Assembly (NCBI GenBank): GCA_937957775.1
Contig: CALFXV010000221.1
Span: 1-6,827, forward strand
Reading direction: 5' to 3'
Length of the DNA: 6,827 nt
Source of the DNA: an uncultured Methylotenera sp.
GTDB lineage: Bacteria; Pseudomonadota; Gammaproteobacteria; Burkholderiales; Methylophilaceae
Below, one piece after another: positions 1 to 5,680 of the stretch (position 1 is its first letter; every line of letters starts with the position of its first letter). The position numbers were made by a program, and so were the translations under genes. The notes under the pieces are model-generated. The model ran no database searches. It was not told the origin of the DNA and worked only from the letters and a program-made list of their open reading frames with translations.

Positions 1-52
1 GAGATCTACACAGGCGAAGACACTCTTTCCCTACACGACGCTCTTCCGATCT
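1..52 (+). other. Illumina P5/i5 sequencing adapter (artefact, not genomic)
   Basis: Bases 1-11 (GAGATCTACAC) are the 3' end of the Illumina P5 flow-cell sequence. Bases 12-19 (AGGCGAAG) sit exactly at the i5 index position and match the TruSeq HT index D505 as I remember it. Bases 20-52 are the read-1 primer site, starting ACACTCTTTCCC and ending CGCTCTTCCGATCT, with no mismatch that I can see. Genomic sequence begins at 53. The first 18 bases of the full P5 oligo are absent. This is an untrimmed library adapter left at a contig end, so it should be masked and any translation crossing it ignored. Confidence 0.98.
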
Positions 53-374
53 GGTCACCCAGTACTTCCAATTTGACCAGCGTGTGCCCGTCTAGCAGTT
101 CGCGCGCTAAACGTAAGGTGCGCACCGCATCGTCGGCCGAATAGCAGCCAGCAGTATTGGGTAAATAGGTAAATTGATCCGGCGGTAAGAAATCCAATAA
201 GGAAGGTTCGCCAGCGGTTTGGCCTATGTTGGTTCGGCGGATAGCAACGGTGACGATTTCTGCGCCACTGGCGTCTATTGCGGCGCGCGTTTGCATAAAG
301 TCTTGGTATTTGCCGGTGCCAACCAATAAGCGAGATTGATAGTTTTTCCCTGCGATGTTTAATAAATCTGACAC
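53..374 (-). CDS. thiG: Thiazole synthase ThiG, N-terminal part, truncated by adapter
   Basis: ThiG builds the thiazole phosphate moiety of thiamine from 1-deoxy-D-xylulose 5-phosphate, dehydroglycine or glycine imine, and sulfur delivered as ThiS thiocarboxylate. It is a cytosolic TIM-barrel enzyme. The 107 genomic residues contain the family's early landmarks: LLVGTGKY (16-23), the VTVAIRR strand (41-47), LPNTAG (71-76) and LVKLEVLGD (99-107). Lys101 corresponds to the lysine that forms the Schiff base with the sugar phosphate. The start is GTG at 374-372, preceded by AAGGA with a 6-base spacer, so the start is well supported. It lies 36 bases downstream of thiS on the same strand and is surely co-transcribed. 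The family is usually about 255-265 residues, so more than half is missing. The open frame continues into adapter to a stop at 6-8, adding about 15 artefactual residues ([15 protein letters not shown]). True residues end at Asp107. Confidence 0.95.
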
Positions 375-410
375 GGTGCTTCCTTAAAGTAATGGCTATG
401 CTGGTCGGGC

Positions 411-614
411 TTAACCGCCACCAACTGCGCCTACAATTTCCAATTGATCGCCTGTCATCAAAGGCGTGATAGCAAATTGACTGCGAGGAACAATCTCCCC
501 ATTGCGTTCAATGGCCAGACGTTTTCCTTCTAAATTAAGTTGAAGAACGAGCTCGGCTACGGTCAATTGGGTCACGGCAAAATCACGTGTTTTTCCGTTG
601 ATGGTCAGTTGCAT
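411..614 (-). CDS. thiS: Sulfur carrier protein ThiS
   Basis: This 67-residue ubiquitin-fold protein carries sulfur as a C-terminal thiocarboxylate, activated by adenylation by ThiF, and hands it to ThiG for thiazole formation. The sequence shows the family hallmarks: an opening MQLTINGK beta strand, a TVAELVLQL helix (18-26), an AIERNGEIVPRSQF segment (34-47), LEIVGAVGGG at the end, and the obligatory terminal Gly66-Gly67. Length is typical. The ATG at 614-612 gives the standard N-terminus, although no good Shine-Dalgarno sequence precedes it (TTTCCACGC then ATG). It is the first gene of a thiS-thiG pair, the arrangement common in beta- and many gammaproteobacteria. I see no TPP riboswitch (no CTGAGA thi-box core) in the 200 bases upstream. 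Confidence 0.96.
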   Translation of the reverse strand: MQLTINGKTRDFAVTQLTVAELVLQLNLEGKRLAIERNGEIVPRSQFAITPLMTGDQLEIVGAVGGG

Positions 615-646
615 GCGTGGAAATTAATAGGCTAATTTAAAGCACC

Positions 647-676
647 ATTTTACGAAAATAATAGGGGCATTAGCAA
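647..676 (-). promoter_or_regulatory. Possible thiS-thiG promoter
   Basis: Read on the minus strand, TTGCTA (676-671) and TAAAAT (652-647) are separated by 18 bases. They would start a transcript near 640, giving a leader of about 26 bases before the thiS ATG. Both boxes match the sigma-70 consensus only partly, and the region is AT-rich, so chance matches are likely. It is placed here because the spacing is acceptable and a promoter is needed in this divergent gap. Confidence 0.3.
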
Positions 677-720
677 ACCTTATCTTAGCTATTTTGCGGC
701 CACTAGATTGCCCTCCAAAA

Positions 721-750
721 TTGCTTGTGGCGTTGTACAATAGCTACAAA
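721..750 (+). promoter_or_regulatory. Possible promoter of the dienelactone-hydrolase-like gene
   Basis: TTGCTT (721-726) and TACAAA (745-750) are 18 bases apart, with a second possible -10 box, TACAAT, at 736-741 that lacks a matching -35. The element lies in the divergent gap between thiS and the hydrolase gene, about 75 bases before the ATG at 827. It is a weak sigma-70-like candidate resting on spacing and partial consensus only. Confidence 0.25.
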
Positions 751-826
751 TTTTGTTGGCGGCTTATGCATTATTATTTGCTTAAGTCCGCTTTATTTTG
801 ACCCGTCTTTTTTAAGAAAGTACATC

Positions 827-1573
827 ATGAATATTCTAAGTGAAATTGCTGACATCCATACCCCTACCGGTATTATGCGCACCTATATTCACCGTCCGCT
901 AGATAAAGCCAGGCCAAATAAAGCTTACCCTACGGTATTGTTTTATTCGGAAATTTTTCAACAAACCGGTCCGATAGAAAGTGCGGCCAAAATCATCGCC
1001 AGCCATGGATACGTGGTGTTAGTGCCTGAGGTGTTTCATGAATTAAACCCCATAGGCACGGTATTGGCTTACGACGATGCTGGCCGAGACAAGGGCAACG
1101 CCGATAAAGCGGCTAAGGATGTGCAAGGCTACGATACCGACAACCAAGCCATGATCGCTTTTATAAAAAAACAAGCTTGGTACAACGGCAGCATAGGCAC
1201 GATGGGTTTTTGCATAGGCGGCCACTTGGCCTTCCGTGCTGCCTTGCAGCCGGAAATTAAAGGCACGGCGTGTTTTTATGCCACTGATTTGCACGGGCTG
1301 ACTATCCCTAATAAGCCGGGTCAACACAGCATGGAAAGGTTGTCCGATATCAGCGGTGAATTGTTGATGATTTGGGGTAAGCAAGATAACCACATTCCAT
1401 TGCCCGGTCGCCGGCAAGTTTACGACAAACTAACGGAGGCCAATTTATTGTTTACTTGGCACGAATTTAATGCGCAACATGCGTTTATGCGTGACGGCGA
1501 CGAACGTTACGACGCCCAAACCGCTTTACTGTGTTACCAATTAGCCCTCAATTTATTTAGCCGCACCCTTTAA
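827..1573 (+). CDS. Dienelactone hydrolase family protein
   Basis: The 248-residue protein is an alpha/beta hydrolase of the dienelactone hydrolase (DLH, carboxymethylenebutenolidase-like) family, probably cytosolic since no signal peptide is visible. The DLH-type catalytic residues are all present: a cysteine nucleophile in GFCIGG (Cys129), Asp187 in WGKQDNHIP, and His218 in the QHAFM segment. Glu42 in YSEIFQQ matches the glutamate that activates the cysteine in classic DLH. Length fits the family (about 230-260). The ATG at 827 is chosen because MNILSEIADIHTP begins the fold as homologues do. The open frame extends upstream to 725, but that stretch is hydrophobic, unlike the family, and overlaps the probable promoter. 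Only a weak AAGAAAG ribosome site precedes the ATG. The true substrate is unknown. No aromatic degradation genes lie nearby, so a general esterase or lactonase role is as likely as chlorocatechol metabolism. Confidence 0.9.
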   Translation: MNILSEIADIHTPTGIMRTYIHRPLDKARPNKAYPTVLFYSEIFQQTGPIESAAKIIASHGYVVLVPEVFHELNPIGTVLAYDDAGRDKGNADKAAKDVQGYDTDNQAMIAFIKKQAWYNGSIGTMGFCIGGHLAFRAALQPEIKGTACFYATDLHGLTIPNKPGQHSMERLSDISGELLMIWGKQDNHIPLPGRRQVYDKLTEANLLFTWHEFNAQHAFMRDGDERYDAQTALLCYQLALNLFSRTL

Positions 1574-1662
1574 TTATTGCTAAGCGCCCCTATATTTTTA
1601 TTCGTATGGCAAGCGAGAAAGTTTTTGTCTTAAGCAAGCCTATTTATGCATAGGAGTCATGT

Positions 1663-2532
1663 ATGAAACGCATCGTATATTTTTTAGTGACCAATTTGGC
1701 CATCGTGTTAGTGCTGTCCATCACCATGCGCATATTGGGTGTGGAGCCTTATCTAAACGCAAACGGCTTGGATTTAGGTAATTTGTTGGCTTTTGCTGCC
1801 ATCATGGGTTTTGGTGGCGCATTTATATCGCTGACCATGTCTAAGTGGTCGGCTAAGCGTATGTCCGGTGCGGTGGTCATTCAAGAACCGCAGACGCTAA
1901 CAGAAATTTGGCTAATGAAGACCGTGCGGCTGCAGGCAGACATAGCGGGCATCAAGATGCCAGAAGTGGCGGTATTTGATTCACCAGAGGTGAATGCCTT
2001 TGCGACCGGCATGACCAAAAATAGCGCTTTGGTAGCGGTATCCAGCGGTTTACTCAATGCCATGAGCAAAGACGAGGCTGAAGCCGTGTTGGCGCATGAG
2101 GTGTCGCACATTGCCAATGGCGACATGGTGACCTTGACCTTGATACAAGGCGTAGTGAATACCTTTGTTATGTTCTTTTCGCGGGTCATAGGCTACACCG
2201 TGGATAAAGTCATATTTAAAACAGAAAAAGGCACGGGCCCAGCGTTCTTTATTAGCATGATCATCGCCGAATTGTTGTTAGGCGTGTTGGCCACCATGGT
2301 CGTAATGTGGTTCTCGCGCCAGCGCGAATTCCGTGCCGATGCCGGTGCAGCCCGTTTATCCAGCGCCAACAAAATGATAGCGGCATTGCAGCGTTTGCAA
2401 GCCGTGTATGAGCCTAGCGTGTTACCTAAGCAAATGGTGGCATCGGGCATTGCCGGCGGGCAGGCCAATTGGGCTGGCTTGTTTGCTAGCCACCCCAGCT
2501 TGAGTGCGCGTATTGCGGCGCTAGGCGGTTAA
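1663..2532 (+). CDS. htpX: Membrane zinc metalloprotease HtpX (M48 family)
   Basis: HtpX is an inner-membrane M48B zinc protease that degrades misfolded or damaged membrane proteins, acting alongside FtsH and usually induced by envelope or heat stress. The 289-residue protein closely follows the E. coli HtpX pattern as I recall it. Two N-terminal hydrophobic segments (about 4-26 and 38-60) come first, then a cytosolic region with NAFATG (111-116), and then the zinc motif HEVSH (145-149) within DEAEAVLAHEVSHIANGD. The segment TLIQGVVNTFVMFFSRVIG follows, then another membrane segment (about 195-217) and REFRADAGAA, where Glu222 is the third zinc ligand. The C-terminal HPSLSARIAAL is also conserved. 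ATG at 1663 is preceded by AGGAG (1652-1656) with a 6-base spacer. It lies 89 bases after the hydrolase gene on the same strand and is probably transcribed from its own promoter, though I could not identify a convincing one. Confidence 0.97.
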   Translation: MKRIVYFLVTNLAIVLVLSITMRILGVEPYLNANGLDLGNLLAFAAIMGFGGAFISLTMSKWSAKRMSGAVVIQEPQTLTEIWLMKTVRLQADIAGIKMPEVAVFDSPEVNAFATGMTKNSALVAVSSGLLNAMSKDEAEAVLAHEVSHIANGDMVTLTLIQGVVNTFVMFFSRVIGYTVDKVIFKTEKGTGPAFFISMIIAELLLGVLATMVVMWFSRQREFRADAGAARLSSANKMIAALQRLQAVYEPSVLPKQMVASGIAGGQANWAGLFASHPSLSARIAALGG

Positions 2533-2537
2533 TGCGA

Positions 2538-2561
2538 GTTATCGGGCGCAAGCCCGATAAC
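2538..2561 (+). repeat. Perfect hairpin with GCAA tetraloop after htpX
   Basis: Six bases after the htpX stop, GTTATCGGGC (2538-2547) and GCCCGATAAC (2552-2561) form a perfect 10-bp stem closed by the loop GCAA, a stable GNRA tetraloop when read on the htpX strand. No T-run follows, so it is not a classical intrinsic terminator on its own. It may protect the htpX mRNA 3' end after trimming back from the terminator downstream. Confidence 0.75.
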
Positions 2562-2586
2562 TATGAAACAACCAGTATCTAAAATA

Positions 2587-2615
2587 AAAAAAGGGCAGAA
2601 ATTCTGCCCTTTTTT
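2587..2615. terminator. Bidirectional rho-independent terminator between htpX and gnd
   Basis: The stem core GGGCAGA (2593-2599) pairs with TCTGCCC (2603-2609) around an AAT loop. It is flanked by six A's on the left and six T's on the right, which extend the pairing to 13 bp. Read rightward, it ends the htpX transcript with a T-run. Read leftward, the A-run becomes the T-run that ends gnd, whose stop codon is about 20 bases away. The symmetric A/T flanks and the convergent gene arrangement make a shared terminator very likely. Confidence 0.93.
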
Positions 2616-2634
2616 ATTGCCTCAGTCCTAGGTT

Positions 2635-4146
2635 TTAAATTTCTAACTGCGGACGGCTGGCTTCTGGCCAATCTAAGTGGAAGAACTGACCACGCGCTTG
2701 ATCGACACGCTCGTATGTGTGCGCACCGAAATAATCGCGTTGACCTTGCAGCAAGTTAGCTGGCAAGACCGCACTGCGGTAACCATCATAATAAGCCATC
2801 GCCGCCGCAAAGCCTTGTGCAGGAATGCCGTTAGTGACCGCTAGGGCAATCACTTTACGCCAGCCAGCTTGGCCTTCGTTCATTGCATTAGTAAAGTATG
2901 GATCCAACATCAAGTTTTTTAAGCGTGAATTTAAGGCATACGCATCGGTAATTTTTTGCAAGAAGCGAGCGCGAATAATGCAACCACCACGCCAAATTTG
3001 TGCAATTTCACCGAAGTTAAGTTTCCAGTTGTAAGCCACTTGTGCTTTGTCAATTAATTGGAAGCCTTGTGCGTAAGCGCAGATTTTTGAGCAATACAAT
3101 GCATTTTTAATGGCATCAATAATGGCTTTTTTATCTGTTTCGATTTTAATCGCTGGACCTTTTAAGATTTTGCTCGCTTCCACGCGCTCGTCTTTTAGGC
3201 TGGATAAAGCGCGGGCATAGACAGCTGCCGCAATCGCATTAGCCGGTGCGCCTAATTCCAGCGCGTTAGCTGCAGTCCATTGTCCGGTGCCTTTTTGACC
3301 AGCGGTATCCAAGATTTTGTCGACCAAGAAGCCTGGGCCCATGGGGTCTTTTTGTTGCAGTATGTCGGCGGTAATTTCTATCAAGAAACTTGATAACTCA
3401 CCTTTGTTCCACTCTTCAAATACTTTACCGATTTCATCAGCAGGCATGCCTAACAAGTTTTTCATTAACCAGTAAGCTTCGCAAATTAACTGCATATCGA
3501 TGTATTCAATACCGTTGTGCACCATTTTTACATAGTGACCGGCACCGTCTGGACCAATGTACTCGGCGCAAGAGAAACCGCCGACCACAGGCTTGCCTGG
3601 TTTGCCGCCTTCCATAGGCTCGCCGGTAACGGCATCCACTTTGGCTGCAATGTCACGCCAGATAGGCTCTAAACTAGCCCATGCTTTGCGTGTGCCTGAA
3701 GGCATTAATGATGGGCCAAATCGCGCACCGGTTTCGCCGCCAGATACGCCCGAACCGATAAAGTCTATGCCTTTAACCGCCAATTCTTTTTCACGGCGTA
3801 TGGTGTCTGTCCACAATGAGTTACCGCCGTCGATAATGATGTCGCCTTGCTCTAAGAAAGGTAACAAAGCATTGATGGTCACGTCTGTTGCGCTTCCGGC
3901 TTTAACCAATAAGATGATTTTACGAGGGCGTTTGATGCTCAGAACAAACGACGCTAAATCGGCGTGACCAATGACGCGCTCAGCAGACGGCTCATTTTTT
4001 TTGCAATCTTCAATGAAGTTCACCATTTTTTTTGAGTCACGGTTGTAAACCGCAATGGTGTAGCCGTGATCGGCAATATTTAGGGCTAAATTTTGGCCCA
4101 TAACAGCTAGGCCAACTAGGCCAATATCAGCATTTTTTGTAGACAT
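2635..4146 (-). CDS. gnd: 6-phosphogluconate dehydrogenase, decarboxylating
   Basis: This cytosolic enzyme oxidatively decarboxylates 6-phosphogluconate to ribulose 5-phosphate with reduction of NAD(P). It is the last oxidative step of the pentose phosphate pathway, and in RuMP methylotrophs part of cyclic formaldehyde oxidation. Visible landmarks are the nucleotide-binding loop [12 protein letters not shown] (12-23), IIDGGNSLW (104-112), the substrate-binding SGVSGGE (132-138), catalytic Lys207 and Glu214 in [12 protein letters not shown], the family signature [12 protein letters not shown] (279-290), and C-terminal Arg470 and His476 in [10 protein letters not shown]. All expected catalytic residues are present. 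At 503 residues it is longer than the 468-residue E. coli enzyme. Most of the excess is an insertion of roughly 20 residues around 172-192, rich in Gly, Pro and Lys. The cofactor loop reads NRD (35-37) rather than the common NRS/NRT, so NADP preference cannot be assumed. ATG at 4146 follows AGAGAAG. The gene is probably monocistronic, ending at the terminator shared with htpX. Confidence 0.97.
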   Translation of the reverse strand: MSTKNADIGLVGLAVMGQNLALNIADHGYTIAVYNRDSKKMVNFIEDCKKNEPSAERVIGHADLASFVLSIKRPRKIILLVKAGSATDVTINALLPFLEQGDIIIDGGNSLWTDTIRREKELAVKGIDFIGSGVSGGETGARFGPSLMPSGTRKAWASLEPIWRDIAAKVDAVTGEPMEGGKPGKPVVGGFSCAEYIGPDGAGHYVKMVHNGIEYIDMQLICEAYWLMKNLLGMPADEIGKVFEEWNKGELSSFLIEITADILQQKDPMGPGFLVDKILDTAGQKGTGQWTAANALELGAPANAIAAAVYARALSSLKDERVEASKILKGPAIKIETDKKAIIDAIKNALYCSKICAYAQGFQLIDKAQVAYNWKLNFGEIAQIWRGGCIIRARFLQKITDAYALNSRLKNLMLDPYFTNAMNEGQAGWRKVIALAVTNGIPAQGFAAAMAYYDGYRSAVLPANLLQGQRDYFGAHTYERVDQARGQFFHLDWPEASRPQLEI

Positions 4147-4197
4147 TTATCTTCTCTTTTGGAGTTGTTTAATGGAAAGGGTGTTTTTGTAGGCGAG

Positions 4198-4203
4198 ATT
4201 ATA
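4198..4203 (-). promoter_or_regulatory. Probable gnd -10 box (TATAAT)
   Basis: On the minus strand, a perfect TATAAT lies 51 bases upstream of the gnd start codon, which would start transcription near 4191 with a leader of about 45 bases. The -35 region at a 16-18 base spacing (AACTTA, CAACTT or ACAACT) is poor. That would suit a promoter depending on an activator, or regulated through the adjoining inverted repeat. Confidence 0.55.
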
Positions 4204-4204
4204 A

Positions 4205-4225
4205 AACTTAATATGAAATTAAGTT
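4205..4225. promoter_or_regulatory. Operator-like inverted repeat at the gnd promoter
   Basis: AACTTAAT (4205-4212) and ATTAAGTT (4218-4225) form a perfect 8-bp inverted repeat with a 5-base centre (ATGAA). On the gnd strand it fills the spacer and reaches into the -35 region, starting one base upstream of the TATAAT box. Its size (21 bp) and position fit a dimeric repressor site. I do not recognise the motif; it is not the HexR consensus (TGTARTWWWATYACA-like) known from gammaproteobacterial sugar-acid genes. AT-rich palindromes do arise by chance, so this remains a candidate. Confidence 0.45.
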
Positions 4226-4317
4226 GTTAAATATTGCTTAAATTGTGACTTTATTTTACAAAAATGCCGTTTTTATTGACCGCAAGAAATGCGCAAGAAA
4301 ATTGCCAGTGGGAATTC

Positions 4318-4536
4318 TTAGTAATCGTTACTTCTGCCGGTTGAATAACCTTGGGGAACGTCATTTTGCCACTCATCACAACCAGCGCAGCGGTGATCGC
4401 GCATGGTTGGACACAACACCAGTTGGCTATGCCCACAAAATTTGCATTTATCCAGCGGATGCTTGCTGGATTTATGGTGGGTTTCGTGATGCTCGGTGGC
4501 CACTTTTGCACTGCCTAAACCGTATTTATTATCCAT
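4318..4536 (-). CDS. Small cysteine-rich protein, putative zinc ribbon, function unknown
   Basis: This 72-residue protein has a charged, histidine-rich N-terminus (HHETHH at 16-21) followed by a compact metal-site pattern. CKFCGH supplies Cys31 and Cys34, and HRCAGC supplies Cys50 and Cys53, with an extra Cys42 between them. Two CxxC knuckles 15 residues apart suggest a zinc-ribbon or rubredoxin-like zinc finger. No signal peptide or membrane segment is seen. The ATG at 4536-4534 is chosen because GGAG lies 6 bases upstream. An in-frame GTG at 4548 would put that ribosome site inside the coding region and is less likely. It lies 97 bases downstream of tsaC on the same strand, so co-transcription is possible, but the gap could also hold its own promoter. 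I do not recognise a named family. The overlapping frames on both strands lack comparable pattern or start signals. Confidence 0.72.
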   Translation of the reverse strand: MDNKYGLGSAKVATEHHETHHKSSKHPLDKCKFCGHSQLVLCPTMRDHRCAGCDEWQNDVPQGYSTGRSNDY

Positions 4537-4570
4537 GGCTATCTCCACAGTTAATGCCGTCTTTAAGTAG

Positions 4571-4601
4571 CAAAATTACGCCAATTTTGTGTCACGCGCA
4601 A
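4571..4601 (-). promoter_or_regulatory. Possible promoter and inverted repeat before the zinc-ribbon gene
   Basis: On the minus strand, TTGCGC (4601-4596) and TAATTT (4578-4573) are separated by 17 bases, a plausible weak sigma-70 promoter for the small gene starting at 4536. CAAAATT (4571-4577) and AATTTTG (4583-4589) form a perfect 7-bp inverted repeat with a 5-base centre overlapping the -10 box. It could be an operator or just an AT-rich coincidence. There is no T-run, so it is not a clear terminator for tsaC. Confidence 0.28.
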
Positions 4602-4633
4602 GCCTTAAATCAACGACGTTGCTGCTGGGGAGC

Positions 4634-5608
4634 TTAGCCTTGATTGCTGTGGCCTGCTCTTTGCAATCGGTCTAACACCGCCACCCATTCTGGGGTGGCC
4701 GCCGGCAACTGCACTAACAATCGGTCGACTTTAAGATCGTCTAAATTATGCAAAGTACTGTATAGCTGCTCGGCCACTTCTGCCGGCACGCTATTCAACT
4801 CGGTTGTCGGGCAGTTTGGTTGTTCGCCCGGACCAATTAGCAAGGCAGCACACCTAAGACCCGATTGTTGGCACTGTTCAAAGCCCAACATCAAGCTGGC
4901 CCTATCGTTAAATAACAACAATTGCGTGCGCGGCGAATAGTGCAGTGCATGTTGGCCGGGGGCTTTAGGCGCAGCAACTGAGGGCGAGTTATTTCCGGCC
5001 GATTGTTGAGGCTGGCCAGCCACGCGGCTGATGTCAGCCTCGCTGATCATGCCGGGGCGCAACAACTGCCATGAGCCATCCGCGGCGATGCTGACGATGC
5101 TGGATTCAATGCCGACTTGGCAGGCGCCACCGTCCATTACTGGCATGTGTGCGCCTAAGCCGGCTTCAACATGATCGGCCGTGGTTGGACTCAGTTGCGT
5201 GAATAAATTCGCCGATGGGGCAGCCACACTTAATTGGCTGAGTTTTAATAAGGCCAAAGTGAGAGGGTGATTCGGGACGCGAAGCGCAATGGTCGCTTCA
5301 CCGCCTCTTACTACTTTAGACACATGGCTTTTTGCCGGCAAAATTAAGGTGAGGGGGCCAGGCCAAAATGCTTGGGCCAGCTTGATGGCTGTGTCCGGAA
5401 AAACATCGGCCCAATCAGGCACTTGGCTCACATCGCTAATGTGCACGATCAGCGGGTGATCGGCCGGGCGTTGTTTGGTGCTGAAAATTTTAGCCAGGGC
5501 GAGGTCATTGCTCGCATCGGCGGCTAGTCCGTATACCGTTTCGGTAGGGATGGCCACCAGTTCACCTTGCTTTAGTTTGCTGGCGGCTTCTTCTAAGCTA
5601 ATGCGCAT
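4634..5608 (-). CDS. tsaC: Threonylcarbamoyl-AMP synthase (Sua5/YwlC type)
   Basis: The enzyme makes L-threonylcarbamoyl-AMP from threonine, bicarbonate and ATP, the first step of the universal t6A37 modification of ANN-decoding tRNAs. TsaB, TsaD and TsaE complete the transfer. The 324-residue protein is the long two-domain form. The YrdC domain (about 1-190) has IPTETVYGLAADA (20-32), STKQRP (43-48), HPLIVH (51-56), WPGPLTLIL (82-90), APSAN (130-134), GIESSIV (166-172) and LLRPG (182-186). A Pro/Gln/Ser/Ala-rich linker follows, with the Sua5-typical APGQHALHYSP (216-226) that closes over the active site. A Sua5 domain ends in VDRLLVQLP and VLDRLQRAG. Length fits Sua5 (about 310-350), unlike the 190-residue E. 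coli TsaC. The ATG at 5608 gives the usual N-terminus, but no clear ribosome site precedes it. It is divergent from the cupin gene and may be co-transcribed with the zinc-ribbon gene. Confidence 0.95.
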   Translation of the reverse strand: MRISLEEAASKLKQGELVAIPTETVYGLAADASNDLALAKIFSTKQRPADHPLIVHISDVSQVPDWADVFPDTAIKLAQAFWPGPLTLILPAKSHVSKVVRGGEATIALRVPNHPLTLALLKLSQLSVAAPSANLFTQLSPTTADHVEAGLGAHMPVMDGGACQVGIESSIVSIAADGSWQLLRPGMISEADISRVAGQPQQSAGNNSPSVAAPKAPGQHALHYSPRTQLLLFNDRASLMLGFEQCQQSGLRCAALLIGPGEQPNCPTTELNSVPAEVAEQLYSTLHNLDDLKVDRLLVQLPAATPEWVAVLDRLQRAGHSNQG

Positions 5609-5624
5609 AAAATGTGAGGCTAAT

Positions 5625-5643
5625 TGCTAAAATGGCTATTTTA
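5625..5643. promoter_or_regulatory. Palindromic divergent promoter element between tsaC and the cupin gene
   Basis: TAAAAT (5628-5633) and ATTTTA (5638-5643) form a perfect 6-bp inverted repeat around GGCT, giving a -10-like TAAAAT on each strand. On the minus strand it would start tsaC transcription near 5631, about 23 bases before its ATG. On the plus strand the box is preceded by TGC, making an extended -10 (TGCTAAAAT). No good -35 box is seen in either direction, so the tsaC assignment is tentative. Confidence 0.35.
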
Positions 5644-5680
5644 CTCCTTAAGCCAGTTTCCCATAACAATTGCCTATCAA

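Noticed and set aside
725..826. Upstream extension of the dienelactone-hydrolase-like reading frame.
   Set aside because: The extension begins at a TTG, is hydrophobic unlike the family, overlaps promoter-like sequence, and the ATG at 827 gives the normal N-terminus.
798..826. TTGACC-17-TACATC as a promoter for the hydrolase gene.
   Set aside because: The -10 box would abut the ATG at 827, so transcription would start inside the coding sequence.
2621..2633. CTCAGTCCTAGGT is identical to part of the synthetic J23100-type promoter spacer, which raised the question of vector contamination.
   Set aside because: The flanking -35 and -10 boxes of that promoter are absent, and the sequence sits naturally between a terminator and the gnd stop codon. 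A 13-base coincidence is more likely.
3557..3967. Open frame of 136 codons on the plus strand antisense to gnd.
   Set aside because: It lies wholly inside a well-supported gnd gene, shows no family resemblance and has the composition of a mirrored coding frame.
4243..4260. TGTGACTTTATTTTACA considered as a CRP or HexR binding site upstream of gnd.
   Set aside because: The half-site spacing does not fit CRP (TGTGA-N6-TCACA), and the length and symmetry do not fit HexR. Only loose similarity remains.
4251..4511. Alternative minus-strand frame overlapping the zinc-ribbon gene.
   Set aside because: It shows no recognisable pattern and no good ribosome site. The overlapping frame ending at 4318 has paired CxxC motifs and a GGAG site.
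4245..4637. Plus-strand frame of 130 codons through the gnd/zinc-ribbon/tsaC gap.
   Set aside because: It crosses the gnd upstream region, the zinc-ribbon gene and the tsaC end on the opposite strand, has unusual composition and no family resemblance.
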